From Streptomyces macrolidinus (GTDB lineage: Bacteria > Actinomycetota > Actinomycetes > Streptomycetales > Streptomycetaceae): a stretch of 64,000 bases of DNA. Position numbers and translations under genes: made by a program. Under the pieces are notes generated by a model, which was not told where the DNA came from, did not search any database, and worked only from the letters and a program-made list of their open reading frames with translations. Where the stretch lies: the NCBI RefSeq assembly GCF_023887685.1, contig NZ_JAMWMR010000001.1:124001-188000 (forward strand), written 5' to 3'. Within the stretch, counting starts at the first letter, position 1, and each line of letters begins with the position of its first letter. Shown here piece after piece: positions 1-7,422 of this stretch.

Positions 1-391
1 CAGAGCGGACGGGTCAGTGGTGGGTCGGCGTCACGGTGTCCTTTTCCCCCATACCGACACAGAAACCCCACCTGCCGGTTGCAGTGGTGCCCCCCTCGGC
101 ATCCGTCAGGCGGGGCCCCCATCCCCACGCTGCGCAACCGGCCCGGCCCCCAACTGCCGTGCAGCGGTGGCCGCTTGCAGCCCAGGGTTCTACGGGGTCC
201 GGCATGATCGCAAGACGCGAAACACGGTGTTTACCGGTCATACCGGTTCATTGGGGTGGTTGTTGGCGTCATTTGGTGCGGTTGGGGTCGCCCGTGTGTG
301 CGGACGAGGGGGATCTGTTCCCTTACGGGTGCCTGGGGTACGTGCGCGTACCTGCGCGTGGGCGCGCCCCTCGGTCCGTACGACGACATGC
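1..391. other. Intergenic region with no supported gene
   Basis: No reading frame here shows a recognisable domain, a good Shine-Dalgarno site or Streptomyces-type codon bias that would separate it from noise. Short overlapping frames exist on both strands, as expected at this G+C. The stretch ends at the terminator of the tRNA-Lys gene. I see nothing else in it. Confidence 0.5.
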
Positions 392-425
392 GAGAAGGCC
401 CCTCGCGTATGCGAGGGGCCTTCTC
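392..425 (-). terminator. Terminator of first tRNA-Lys gene
   Basis: Perfect 15-bp inverted repeat (GAGAAGGCCCCTCGC at 392-406, its complement at 411-425) with a 4-nt loop. It lies 6 nt beyond the 3' end of the minus-strand tRNA-Lys gene. There is no long U tract, which is normal for Streptomyces terminators. Confidence 0.8.
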
Positions 426-430
426 GGTCG

Positions 431-504
431 TGCGCCGCCAGGGACTCGAACCCCGGACCCGCTGATTAAGAGTCAGCTGCTCTAACCAACTGAGCTAGCG
501 GCGC
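431..504 (-). tRNA. tRNA-Lys (anticodon CTT), copy 1
   Basis: On the minus strand the gene starts GCGCCGC and ends GCGGCGC plus an A discriminator, giving a 7-bp acceptor stem. The D-arm (AGCTCAGTTGGT), the anticodon loop with CTT and the T-arm GGTTCGAGTCC are all present. CCA is not encoded. The gene is identical to the copies at 2953-3026 and 11366-11439. Confidence 0.97.
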
Positions 505-684
505 CTGCTGACCTGCATAACTCTACCCGACGCCGAGGGGTGCTCCGAACCAGTGGGGGGACTGCTCCGGGCGGACGGAGCCTGTCCGTCGTTCGTGCCG
601 TCGGCGGGCGGTTGCGGTGGCCGGGGCGGGGGGCGACGGATACGTACAAAGCAGGACGAATCCAAGCGGTGCGTTCGTTCGGTT

Positions 685-724
685 GTGGACTCGTGGACTC
701 GTGGACTCGTGGGCTTGTGGACGT
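685..724. repeat. 8-bp tandem repeat, five units
   Basis: Three exact copies of GTGGACTC (685-708) are followed by two diverged copies, GTGGGCTT (709-716) and GTGGACGT (717-724). The array ends 12 bp before the chosen start of the NlpC/P60 gene, so it lies in that gene's leader or promoter. Confidence 0.85.
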
Positions 725-736
725 GAGGGGCGTCAT

Positions 737-1438
737 ATGGGAGTGCCGGTGTTCGAGGGGGTCGGTCGCGCGAGAGGGCGTGGTCGTCCGGGGCGCGTTC
801 TCCGGCGATGCCGTGGGGCCTCGGCGCTCGTCGTCGTCGCGGTCCTCGGTGCGGGTCAGGCGGCGCCCGCCGTCGCGACGGTGCACGGGCCGCCGCTGCC
901 GGGCGCCCCCGCGGGCGGGGAGACCGCCGAGACCCCGCAGGGGCTTCCGGGGGCGCTGTTCGGGGGTCCGGGCGGGGTGCCGGGCCCGCCGCGCTCTCCC
1001 AGGACGACCCGCGCGGAGATCATCAAGCGGGCCAAGAGATGGGTCGCCGCGAAGGTCCCGTACCGCGTGGACGCGTACTGGCGGGACGGGTACCGGCAGG
1101 ACTGCTCCGGCTTCGTCTCGATGGCCTGGAAGCTCGGCGCCAACGAATGGACGGGCAGCCTGGCCGCGCTCGGCGTGCGCGTCTCCAAGGCGAAGCTCCA
1201 GCCCGGCGACATCCTCCTCTTCCACAACCGGGCCAACCCCCGGAAGGGGTCGCACGCCGTCGTCTTCGGCGGCTGGACGAACCGCGCGCACACCTCGTAC
1301 ACCGCCTACGAGCAGACCCCACCGGCCACCCGACGACGCTCCACTCCCTACCGCTACTGGAACAACTCCGCCCGCTACGTGCCCTACCGCTACAAGTACG
1401 TCGTCGCGAGCAAGAGCGCCGAGAACGGCGGGGAGTGA
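737..1438 (+). CDS. Secreted NlpC/P60-family cell-wall hydrolase
   Basis: Predicted secreted protein of 233 aa. I chose ATG 737 because GAGGGG lies just upstream; a longer frame opens at 617 but would run through the 8-bp repeat. An arginine-rich N-terminus precedes a hydrophobic segment (SALVVVAVLGAG) and an AxA-type cleavage site. After a Pro/Gly-rich linker comes the papain-like NlpC/P60 core. The catalytic Cys lies in YRQDCSGFVSMAWKL and the His in GSHAVVFGGW. The family cleaves peptide stems of peptidoglycan; exact specificity cannot be read here. It is followed by the LPMO gene on the same strand, with its own regulatory box between them, so the two are probably transcribed separately. 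Confidence 0.85.
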   Translation: MGVPVFEGVGRARGRGRPGRVLRRCRGASALVVVAVLGAGQAAPAVATVHGPPLPGAPAGGETAETPQGLPGALFGGPGGVPGPPRSPRTTRAEIIKRAKRWVAAKVPYRVDAYWRDGYRQDCSGFVSMAWKLGANEWTGSLAALGVRVSKAKLQPGDILLFHNRANPRKGSHAVVFGGWTNRAHTSYTAYEQTPPATRRRSTPYRYWNNSARYVPYRYKYVVASKSAENGGE

Positions 1439-1498
1439 GCGGTTCGCCGTCGACCGTCATTGGTATGGACATGGTCAACCGACGGTCCTACTCTGGGC

Positions 1499-1514
1499 CT
1501 TGGTCTAGACCTGC
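1499..1514. promoter_or_regulatory. DasR-type operator (dre) upstream of LPMO
   Basis: TGGTCTAGACCT at 1501-1512 matches 11 of the 12 core bases of the DasR palindrome TGGTCTAGACCA, the GntR-type GlcNAc-responsive operator of Streptomyces chitin genes. It lies 45-58 bp upstream of the LPMO start, a position suited to repression. The match is seen; regulation by DasR is inferred. Confidence 0.75.
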
Positions 1515-1556
1515 ACGGCTCGATGAACCTCCCCCACGTTCTCCAGGAGCGGCAGT

Positions 1557-2168
1557 ATGCGTACAAGGACCAAGTGGTACGCGGCCATGGTGGGCCTCGC
1601 CACCGCGGCTACGTTCGCACTCTCCGGCGGCACCGCCAGTGCCCATGGCTACACCGACCAGCCCCTGAGCCGGCAGAAGATGTGCGCCGCGGACGGCGGC
1701 ATCGTCAGCGGCTGCGGCGCCATCCAGTGGGAGCCGCAGAGCGTCGAGGGCCCCAAGGGCTTCCCGGCGCTGGGCCCGAGCGACGGGCAGATCTGTTCGG
1801 CCGGGCACACCGAGTTCGGCGTCCTCGACCAGCCGAAGACACCCTCGGGCGCGGACTGGCCCACGACCAAGGTGACCGGCGGGCAGAGCTACACCTTCCG
1901 CTGGCAGTTCACCGCCGCGCACGCCACGACCGACTTCCGGTACTACGTCACCAAGCCGGGCTGGAACCAGGACCACGCCCTGACCCGCGCGGATCTCGAC
2001 ACCACGCCGTTCCTCACGGTCCCGTACAACGGCAAGCAGCCGCCGTACACGTTCAGCCACACCGGCACCCTGCCGACCGGGCTGAGCGGCCACCATCTGA
2101 TCCTCGGGGTGTGGACGATCGCGGACACCGCCAACGCCTTCTATTCGTGCGCGGACGTCACGTTCTGA
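1557..2168 (+). CDS. AA10 lytic polysaccharide monooxygenase (chitin-binding)
   Basis: Secreted copper-dependent monooxygenase of 203 aa, auxiliary activity family 10. A Sec signal peptide ends at ASA(29), so the mature protein begins with His30 (HGYTD). His30 with His122 (TAAHATTDF) would form the copper histidine brace. Four cysteines and the C-terminal NAFYSCADVTF segment fit AA10, and there is no separate carbohydrate-binding module. Such enzymes oxidatively cleave crystalline chitin or cellulose. The DasR-like box upstream favours chitin or another GlcNAc polymer. From memory, the S. coelicolor counterpart near SCO2833 is a single-domain LPMO linked to cell-surface glycans, so a morphogenetic role is also possible. 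Confidence 0.92.
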   Translation: MRTRTKWYAAMVGLATAATFALSGGTASAHGYTDQPLSRQKMCAADGGIVSGCGAIQWEPQSVEGPKGFPALGPSDGQICSAGHTEFGVLDQPKTPSGADWPTTKVTGGQSYTFRWQFTAAHATTDFRYYVTKPGWNQDHALTRADLDTTPFLTVPYNGKQPPYTFSHTGTLPTGLSGHHLILGVWTIADTANAFYSCADVTF

Positions 2169-2205
2169 GCACTTCTTGAGTGGTGTCCGCACCGCGGGGT
2201 ACGTT

Positions 2206-2239
2206 CACGCATGCCGTCATGATCATGACGGCATGCGTG
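2206..2239. promoter_or_regulatory. Perfect 34-bp palindrome between LPMO and DUF3592 genes
   Basis: The half-site CACGCATGCCGTCATGA (2206-2222) is followed directly by its exact complement (2223-2239), with no spacer. CGTCATGCCG recurs at 2241-2250. It starts 38 bp after the LPMO stop and ends 24 bp before the next ATG. It could be an operator for the DUF3592 gene or a terminator hairpin for the LPMO gene. Confidence 0.7.
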
Positions 2240-2262
2240 GCGTCATGCCGACCGGGGGAACC

Positions 2263-2733
2263 ATGGACATCGTCTTCTACGTGTTGCCGGGCTTGATCAT
2301 CGCGGGCGCGCTGATCGTTGCGGCCCGGGTGGTCGGCCGCTCGCTCCAGCTCAGGAACAACTGGACCAGCGGCCTGACCGCCGAGGCGCGCTGTGTACGG
2401 ACGTACACGAGGAGGGTCGACCTCGACCCGAACGTCCGCATGGCGCGGAGGATGCGGCACTACGTCTACGAGTTCACCACGCGCGACGGCCGCGAGATCA
2501 GCTTCGAGGAGGCGAACGGGCCGGGGGCGGAGGTGGGCGACAGCGTCACCGTCCACTACACGGCGACCCGCCCCGAACGCGCCACCGCCTACGCCCCCGC
2601 CCCGGGGAAGGCCCTCGTGGGGATCGTGGGCGTCATGATGTTCGTGGCGGTGCTGATCGCGTTCTGCGTCGCGTTCATGACCTCGTACACGGAGGTCTTC
2701 GCAGGGGACGACCTCTTCGCGGGGCTGTCGTAG
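2263..2733 (+). CDS. DUF3592-type membrane protein
   Basis: Small membrane protein of 156 aa, function unknown. ATG 2263 was chosen because GGGGGAA lies 3 nt upstream; an in-frame start at 2176 would translate through the 34-bp palindrome. The layout is one N-terminal membrane helix (IVFYVLPGLIIAGALIVAARVV), an extramembrane beta-rich segment with the YEFTTRDGREISFEE and GDSVTVHY motifs typical of DUF3592, and a C-terminal helix (LVGIVGVMMFVAVLIAF). The stop codon lies within a short direct repeat that recurs about 66 bp downstream. Confidence 0.8.
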   Translation: MDIVFYVLPGLIIAGALIVAARVVGRSLQLRNNWTSGLTAEARCVRTYTRRVDLDPNVRMARRMRHYVYEFTTRDGREISFEEANGPGAEVGDSVTVHYTATRPERATAYAPAPGKALVGIVGVMMFVAVLIAFCVAFMTSYTEVFAGDDLFAGLS

Positions 2734-2837
2734 AAGGGACCCACCGCCCACCCATGGGTATCCGCACCGGGCCCAGCGCCCACCGCGCGAAGTTGTCGTA
2801 GAAGGGGCCCAGCGACACCCAACGCCCACCGCGCGAA
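2727..2837. repeat. Imperfect direct repeats after the DUF3592 gene
   Basis: TGTCGTAGAAGGG occurs at about 2727-2740, where it contains the stop codon of the DUF3592 gene, and again at about 2794-2807. GCCCACCGCGCGAA occurs at about 2778 and 2824. The block passes directly into the hairpin module attached to tRNA-Lys copy 2 and looks like decayed minisatellite sequence. Confidence 0.55.
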
Positions 2838-2845
2838 ACCTGAAA

Positions 2846-2952
2846 GGGGGTGTGGGTGGCGAAGCCCCCACAACGCGCGGCGAAGCCGCGCAGAAACAGA
2901 AGATGGCGACCCGGTTCGCGCTGTCCGCGAACATGGGTCGCCATCGTCATCG
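2846..2952 (-). repeat. Structured module 3' of tRNA-Lys copy 2, includes terminator
   Basis: Three inverted repeats follow one another: a GTGGG/CCCAC stem near 2851-2871, GCGCGGC-GAA-GCCGCGC (2875-2891), and a long hairpin at 2902-2945. The long hairpin has an outer 11-bp stem GATGGCGACCC/GGGTCGCCATC and an inner GTTCGCG/CGCGAAC stem. It ends 7 nt from the tRNA 3' end and probably acts as the terminator. The whole module recurs at 11258-11365 with the same stems and changed loops (GAA to AAA). Confidence 0.75.
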
Positions 2953-3026
2953 TGCGCCGCCAGGGACTCGAACCCCGGACCCGCTGATTAAGAGTCAGCT
3001 GCTCTAACCAACTGAGCTAGCGGCGC
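2953..3026 (-). tRNA. tRNA-Lys (anticodon CTT), copy 2
   Basis: This is a 74-nt gene identical to copies 1 and 3, with acceptor stem GCGCCGC/GCGGCGC and anticodon CTT. The minus-strand 3' flank carries the structured module described at 2846-2952, unlike copy 1, which has a simple terminator. Confidence 0.97.
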
Positions 3027-3123
3027 AGACTCTGTCGCTTTCGGCTCTCGCGTTCGGCGACAAAAGAAATACTACCTGGTCCGCGGGGGTGGTTGTGACA
3101 GGGTTCGGCTTCACCGTCCGCGG

Positions 3124-3921
3124 TCAGAGCACCGCGCTGAGGAACTCCCGGGTGCGGGCGTGCTCGGGGTCGTTGAAGATCTTGTCCGGGGAGCCCGACT
3201 CGATGACCCGGCCGGAGTCGAACATCAGGACCTCGTCCGAGATGTCCCGGGCGAAGTTCATCTCGTGGGTGACGCAGAGCATCGTGATGTCCGTGCTGCG
3301 GGCGATGTCCCGGAGGACGTCGAGGACCCCGGCGACCAGTTCCGGGTCGAGCGCGGAGGTCACCTCGTCCAGCAGCAGCACCTGCGGGCGCATGGCCAGG
3401 GCGCGGGCGATCGCGACGCGCTGCTGCTGGCCGCCCGAGAGCTGGCCGGGGTACTTGTCCACGTGGTCACCGAGCCCGACCAGGTCGAGCAGCTCGCGCG
3501 CCCGCTCCTCGGCCTCGTCCTTCGACAGACCGAGGACGGTGACCGGCGCCTCGGTGATGTTGCGCAGCACCTTCATGTTCGGGAACAGGTTGAACTGCTG
3601 GAAGACCATCCCGATGTCCTTGCGGATCTCCCGGATCTGCTTCTCACCGGCCGGGAAGAGCTGCCGCCCGGCGACCGTGATCGTGCCCTCGTCGGGCTTG
3701 GCCAGGGTCATCAGCAGCCGCAGGATCGTCGTCTTCCCGGAGCCCGAGGGGCCGATCAGCGTGACGTGCTTGCCCGCGTCGACCGAGAAGCCGAGCCGGT
3801 CGAGGACCGTGTGGTCGCCGAAGCGCTTGGTGACCTGGTCGAAGCGGATCAGCTCACGGGTGGCCGCGGCGGGACCGGCCGGGGCGTCGGGTTGCTTCAT
3901 GAGGGGAGTATCAGCGGACAA
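3124..3921 (-). CDS. ehuA: Ectoine/hydroxyectoine ABC transporter ATP-binding protein EhuA
   Basis: ATPase subunit of 265 aa of a polar amino-acid-type importer, acting on the cytoplasmic face. Walker A is GPSGSGKTT, the signature LSGGQQQRVAIARAL and Walker B VLLLDEVTSALDPE, followed by the switch His in CVTHEM. The TTG at 3921 is preferred because GGAG lies 7 nt upstream and the start overlaps the ehuD stop by 11 nt; ATG 3900 has no Shine-Dalgarno site. It is the last gene of ehuB-ehuC-ehuD-ehuA. The solute-binding protein identifies the substrate, so the function assigned here rests on its operon partner. Confidence 0.88.
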   Translation of the reverse strand: MSADTPLMKQPDAPAGPAAATRELIRFDQVTKRFGDHTVLDRLGFSVDAGKHVTLIGPSGSGKTTILRLLMTLAKPDEGTITVAGRQLFPAGEKQIREIRKDIGMVFQQFNLFPNMKVLRNITEAPVTVLGLSKDEAEERARELLDLVGLGDHVDKYPGQLSGGQQQRVAIARALAMRPQVLLLDEVTSALDPELVAGVLDVLRDIARSTDITMLCVTHEMNFARDISDEVLMFDSGRVIESGSPDKIFNDPEHARTREFLSAVL

Positions 3922-4561
3922 GACGTCGCTCCAGGGCTCGCAGGAGGAGGGAGGCGGGGTAGGCGATCAGGACGAAGGCCACCCCGATGACGGTGAGCGG
4001 CTCGGTGAACTGGAAGTGCTGCTGCGAGAAGAGCCGCGCCTCGCCGAGCATGTCGAGGACGGTGATCGCCATCAGCATCGGCGTGTCCTTGAGCATCGCG
4101 ATCACGTAGTTGCCGAGCGCCGGGACGACCCGGCGGATCGCCTGCGGCAGGATCACCGCGGTCCAGGTGCGCCACGGCGACAGGCTCAGCGCGGTGGCCG
4201 CCTCCCACTGCCCGGCGGGCACGGCGTCGATACCGGCGCGGTAGACCTGCATCGTGTACGTCGAGTAGTGCAGACCGATCGCGACGACACCGGTGGTCAG
4301 CGCGGAGAAGGTGAGCCCCCACTCGGGCAGCACGTAGAAGAGGAAGAACAACTGCACCAGCAGCGGGGTGTCCCGGACGAACTCCGTCACGATCCCCACC
4401 GGCCAGCGCACCCACCGGGTGGGCGTGCGCATCAGCACCGCCCAGACCAGCCCGAGCGCGAACGAGATCAGCGAGCCGAGCGCCAGCGCCTGAAGGGTGA
4501 CGAGCAGACCGTCCCAGAAGTGCGGCATGAAGTCGCGGACGGCATTCCAGTCCCAGGTCAC
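3911..4561 (-). CDS. ehuD: Ectoine/hydroxyectoine ABC transporter permease EhuD
   Basis: Inner-membrane permease of 216 aa, HisM/GlnP family. A hydrophobic helix follows the short N-terminus (LLVTLQALALGSLISFALGLVWAVL). The EAA-type loop that contacts the ATPase is visible as GQWEAATALSLSPWRTWTAV. It overlaps ehuC upstream by 4 nt (ATGA) and the ehuA start downstream by 11 nt, so translation is coupled. It would pair with EhuC as the heterodimeric channel of the importer. Confidence 0.87.
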   Translation of the reverse strand: MTWDWNAVRDFMPHFWDGLLVTLQALALGSLISFALGLVWAVLMRTPTRWVRWPVGIVTEFVRDTPLLVQLFFLFYVLPEWGLTFSALTTGVVAIGLHYSTYTMQVYRAGIDAVPAGQWEAATALSLSPWRTWTAVILPQAIRRVVPALGNYVIAMLKDTPMLMAITVLDMLGEARLFSQQHFQFTEPLTVIGVAFVLIAYPASLLLRALERRLVR

Positions 4562-5256
4562 GAGACACCACCTCCGACGGGCTGCGGAACGAAGACACGG
4601 GCCTGCGGCGCCTTGCCGGCCCGCACCTTGAGCCGGTGTTCGAGCAGCCGCATCAGCCGGGTGAGCGCGAAGGCGATCACGAAGTAGATGAGCAGGACGT
4701 ACGCGTAGATCTCCGCGCTCTGCTGGAGCGCGAGCCGTACGAGGTTGCCGCTGAAGGCCAGGTCGCCCATGCCCATGACGGAGACCAGCGCGGTGCCCTT
4801 GAGCAGCTCCACCAGCAGGTTGCTGAACGACGGGATCATCTCGGGCACCGCCTGCGGCAGCAGGATCTTGCGCATCCGCTGCCAGGGCGTGAAGCCCAGC
4901 GCGATCCCGCCCTCACGCTGCGCCGGGTCGACGGAGTTCAGGGCGCCGCGCACGATCTCCGCGCCGTACGCCCCGTAGGTCAGCCCCAGCGCGAGCGTGG
5001 CCGCCCACATCGGCACCAACTGCCAGCCGAAGGCGAGCGGCAGCACGAAGAACACCCAGAAGATCATGATCAGGGTGGAGGTGCCGCGGAACACCTCGGT
5101 GTAGACACCGGCGACGAAGCGGACGATCCACAGCCGGTGGGTGCGCGCCATGCCGACGGCGAAGGAGACCGCCGTGGCGAGCAGCGCGCCGAACACGAGG
5201 AGCTGGAGGGTGGTCCAGACCCCCGAGAGTACGAGTTGCCACAGTCCCGAGGTCAT
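4558..5256 (-). CDS. ehuC: Ectoine/hydroxyectoine ABC transporter permease EhuC
   Basis: Second membrane subunit, 232 aa from ATG 5256, chosen because it overlaps the ehuB stop as ATGA; a GTG at 5265 is an alternative. The TSGLWQLVLSGVWTTLQLL start is typical of EhuC. The EAA loop reads AQREGGIALGFTPWQRMRKI. The protein is a paralogue of EhuD and should form the other half of the channel. A KxG-rich cytoplasmic tail closes the protein. Confidence 0.87.
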   Translation of the reverse strand: MTSGLWQLVLSGVWTTLQLLVFGALLATAVSFAVGMARTHRLWIVRFVAGVYTEVFRGTSTLIMIFWVFFVLPLAFGWQLVPMWAATLALGLTYGAYGAEIVRGALNSVDPAQREGGIALGFTPWQRMRKILLPQAVPEMIPSFSNLLVELLKGTALVSVMGMGDLAFSGNLVRLALQQSAEIYAYVLLIYFVIAFALTRLMRLLEHRLKVRAGKAPQARVFVPQPVGGGVS

Positions 5257-6182
5257 CCGCCGCACAGCTCCTTCGCGGTCATGTCGGTCATCTCGGCCGA
5301 GGTGAAGCCGAACGGTCGTAGCACGCGCAGGAGTTCGCCGCTCGCCTTCATGCGCTTCAGTTCGGCGTTGAAGGCGTCCCGCAGCGCGGTCTCCGCGGAG
5401 CGGAAGGCGAACCCGCCGCCGTCCACGTGGGGTCGGCCCTTCACCAGCGGTGCGAACGGCTTCGTCGCCTCCGTCTTACGAGAGCCCCGGACGACCTCGC
5501 GGGTGGTGAGCGCGGTCCCGGCGAACGCGTCGACGCGCCCGGCCTCCACGGCGTTCAACCCGGCGACCTGGTCGGGGACGATCAGGATGTCGCTCTGCTT
5601 GTAGCCGGCCTCGACGGCGTACTGGATCTCGGCGTACCCGGTCCCGGTGGCGAACCTGGCCTTCTTCTCGACGATGTCCCGGTAGTCGTGCAGGCCCTTC
5701 GGGTTGCCCTTGCGCACGATGAAGGAGTCGAGCATCTGGTAGTCCGGGTCGGAGAAGATGACCTGCTCGCAGCGCTCCTGGTTGATGTACATCCCGGCGG
5801 AGACGACGTCGAACTGCTGGGAGTTCAGCCCCGGGATGAGCGAGCCGAACTCGGTCGGCACGGGCTGGACGCGGTCGACCCCGAGGCGCTTGAAGACGAC
5901 CTTGGCCAACTCCGGTGCCTCGCCGGTGAGTTTGCCGTTCTTGTCGATGTAGCCGAACGGGATCTCCCCCGCGATGCCGAGGCGGACCACCCCCTGGGCC
6001 TTGAGCCGACTCAGCAGATCGCCGCCGTGCGTGCTCGACGCGGTGGCCACGCGGCTGCAGCCGGCGGCCCCCAGCGCACCGAACGCCGCGACACCGGCGA
6101 GCAGCGACCGGCGTGTGGCGCCGGGTTTCCCTACGTCATTCGTCCGTGGTGGAGCCATGGCCGCGCGGCTACCCGGGACCAT
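5253..6182 (-). CDS. ehuB: Ectoine/hydroxyectoine-binding lipoprotein EhuB
   Basis: Extracytoplasmic solute-binding protein, up to 309 aa, for compatible-solute uptake under osmotic or heat stress. ATRRSLLAG followed by a lipobox ending at Cys42 (LGAAGC) indicates a lipoprotein, possibly Tat-exported. The core is a family 3 periplasmic-binding fold. Strings such as GKLTGEAPELAKVVFKRLG, SAGMYINQERCEQVIFSDP and DQVAGLNAVEAGRVDAFAG are very close to EhuB proteins. ATG 6158 is an alternative start and neither start has a clear Shine-Dalgarno site. First gene of the ehuBCDA operon. No ectoine biosynthesis genes lie in the window. Confidence 0.9.
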   Translation of the reverse strand: MVPGSRAAMAPPRTNDVGKPGATRRSLLAGVAAFGALGAAGCSRVATASSTHGGDLLSRLKAQGVVRLGIAGEIPFGYIDKNGKLTGEAPELAKVVFKRLGVDRVQPVPTEFGSLIPGLNSQQFDVVSAGMYINQERCEQVIFSDPDYQMLDSFIVRKGNPKGLHDYRDIVEKKARFATGTGYAEIQYAVEAGYKQSDILIVPDQVAGLNAVEAGRVDAFAGTALTTREVVRGSRKTEATKPFAPLVKGRPHVDGGGFAFRSAETALRDAFNAELKRMKASGELLRVLRPFGFTSAEMTDMTAKELCGG

Positions 6183-6283
6183 GCGATGTATGCGGGGCGG
6201 GCGGGAATATCCGCACGGCGCCTTCGGTTGCCCGCGGCGGGAGCTACGACAGCCCCCGCAAGGGGCGAGCAGGAGGCATGGCG

Positions 6284-7384
<1,101 letters not shown>

Positions 7385-7387
7385 GGT

Positions 7388-7418
7388 GTGAGGGTGCCGT
7401 CGGGGGCGGCACCCTCAC
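7388..7418. terminator. Bidirectional terminator
   Basis: Perfect 12-bp stem (GTGAGGGTGCCG at 7388-7399, complement at 7407-7418) with a 7-nt loop. It lies between the convergent ends of the monooxygenase gene (stop 7384) and the GGDEF-EAL gene (stop 7423), so it probably serves both. Confidence 0.88.
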
Positions 7419-7422
7419 GAGA

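Noticed and set aside
482..1668. Several long overlapping frames on both strands around the NlpC/P60 gene
   Set aside because: They are out-of-frame shadows of a high-G+C gene; only the frame from 737 shows a signal peptide and catalytic motifs.
2158..2950. Minus-strand frames over the DUF3592 gene and the tRNA-linked module (for example starting MTMATHVRG)
   Set aside because: Their similarity to frames near 11052-11363 comes from the duplicated DNA module and hairpins, not from a protein family.
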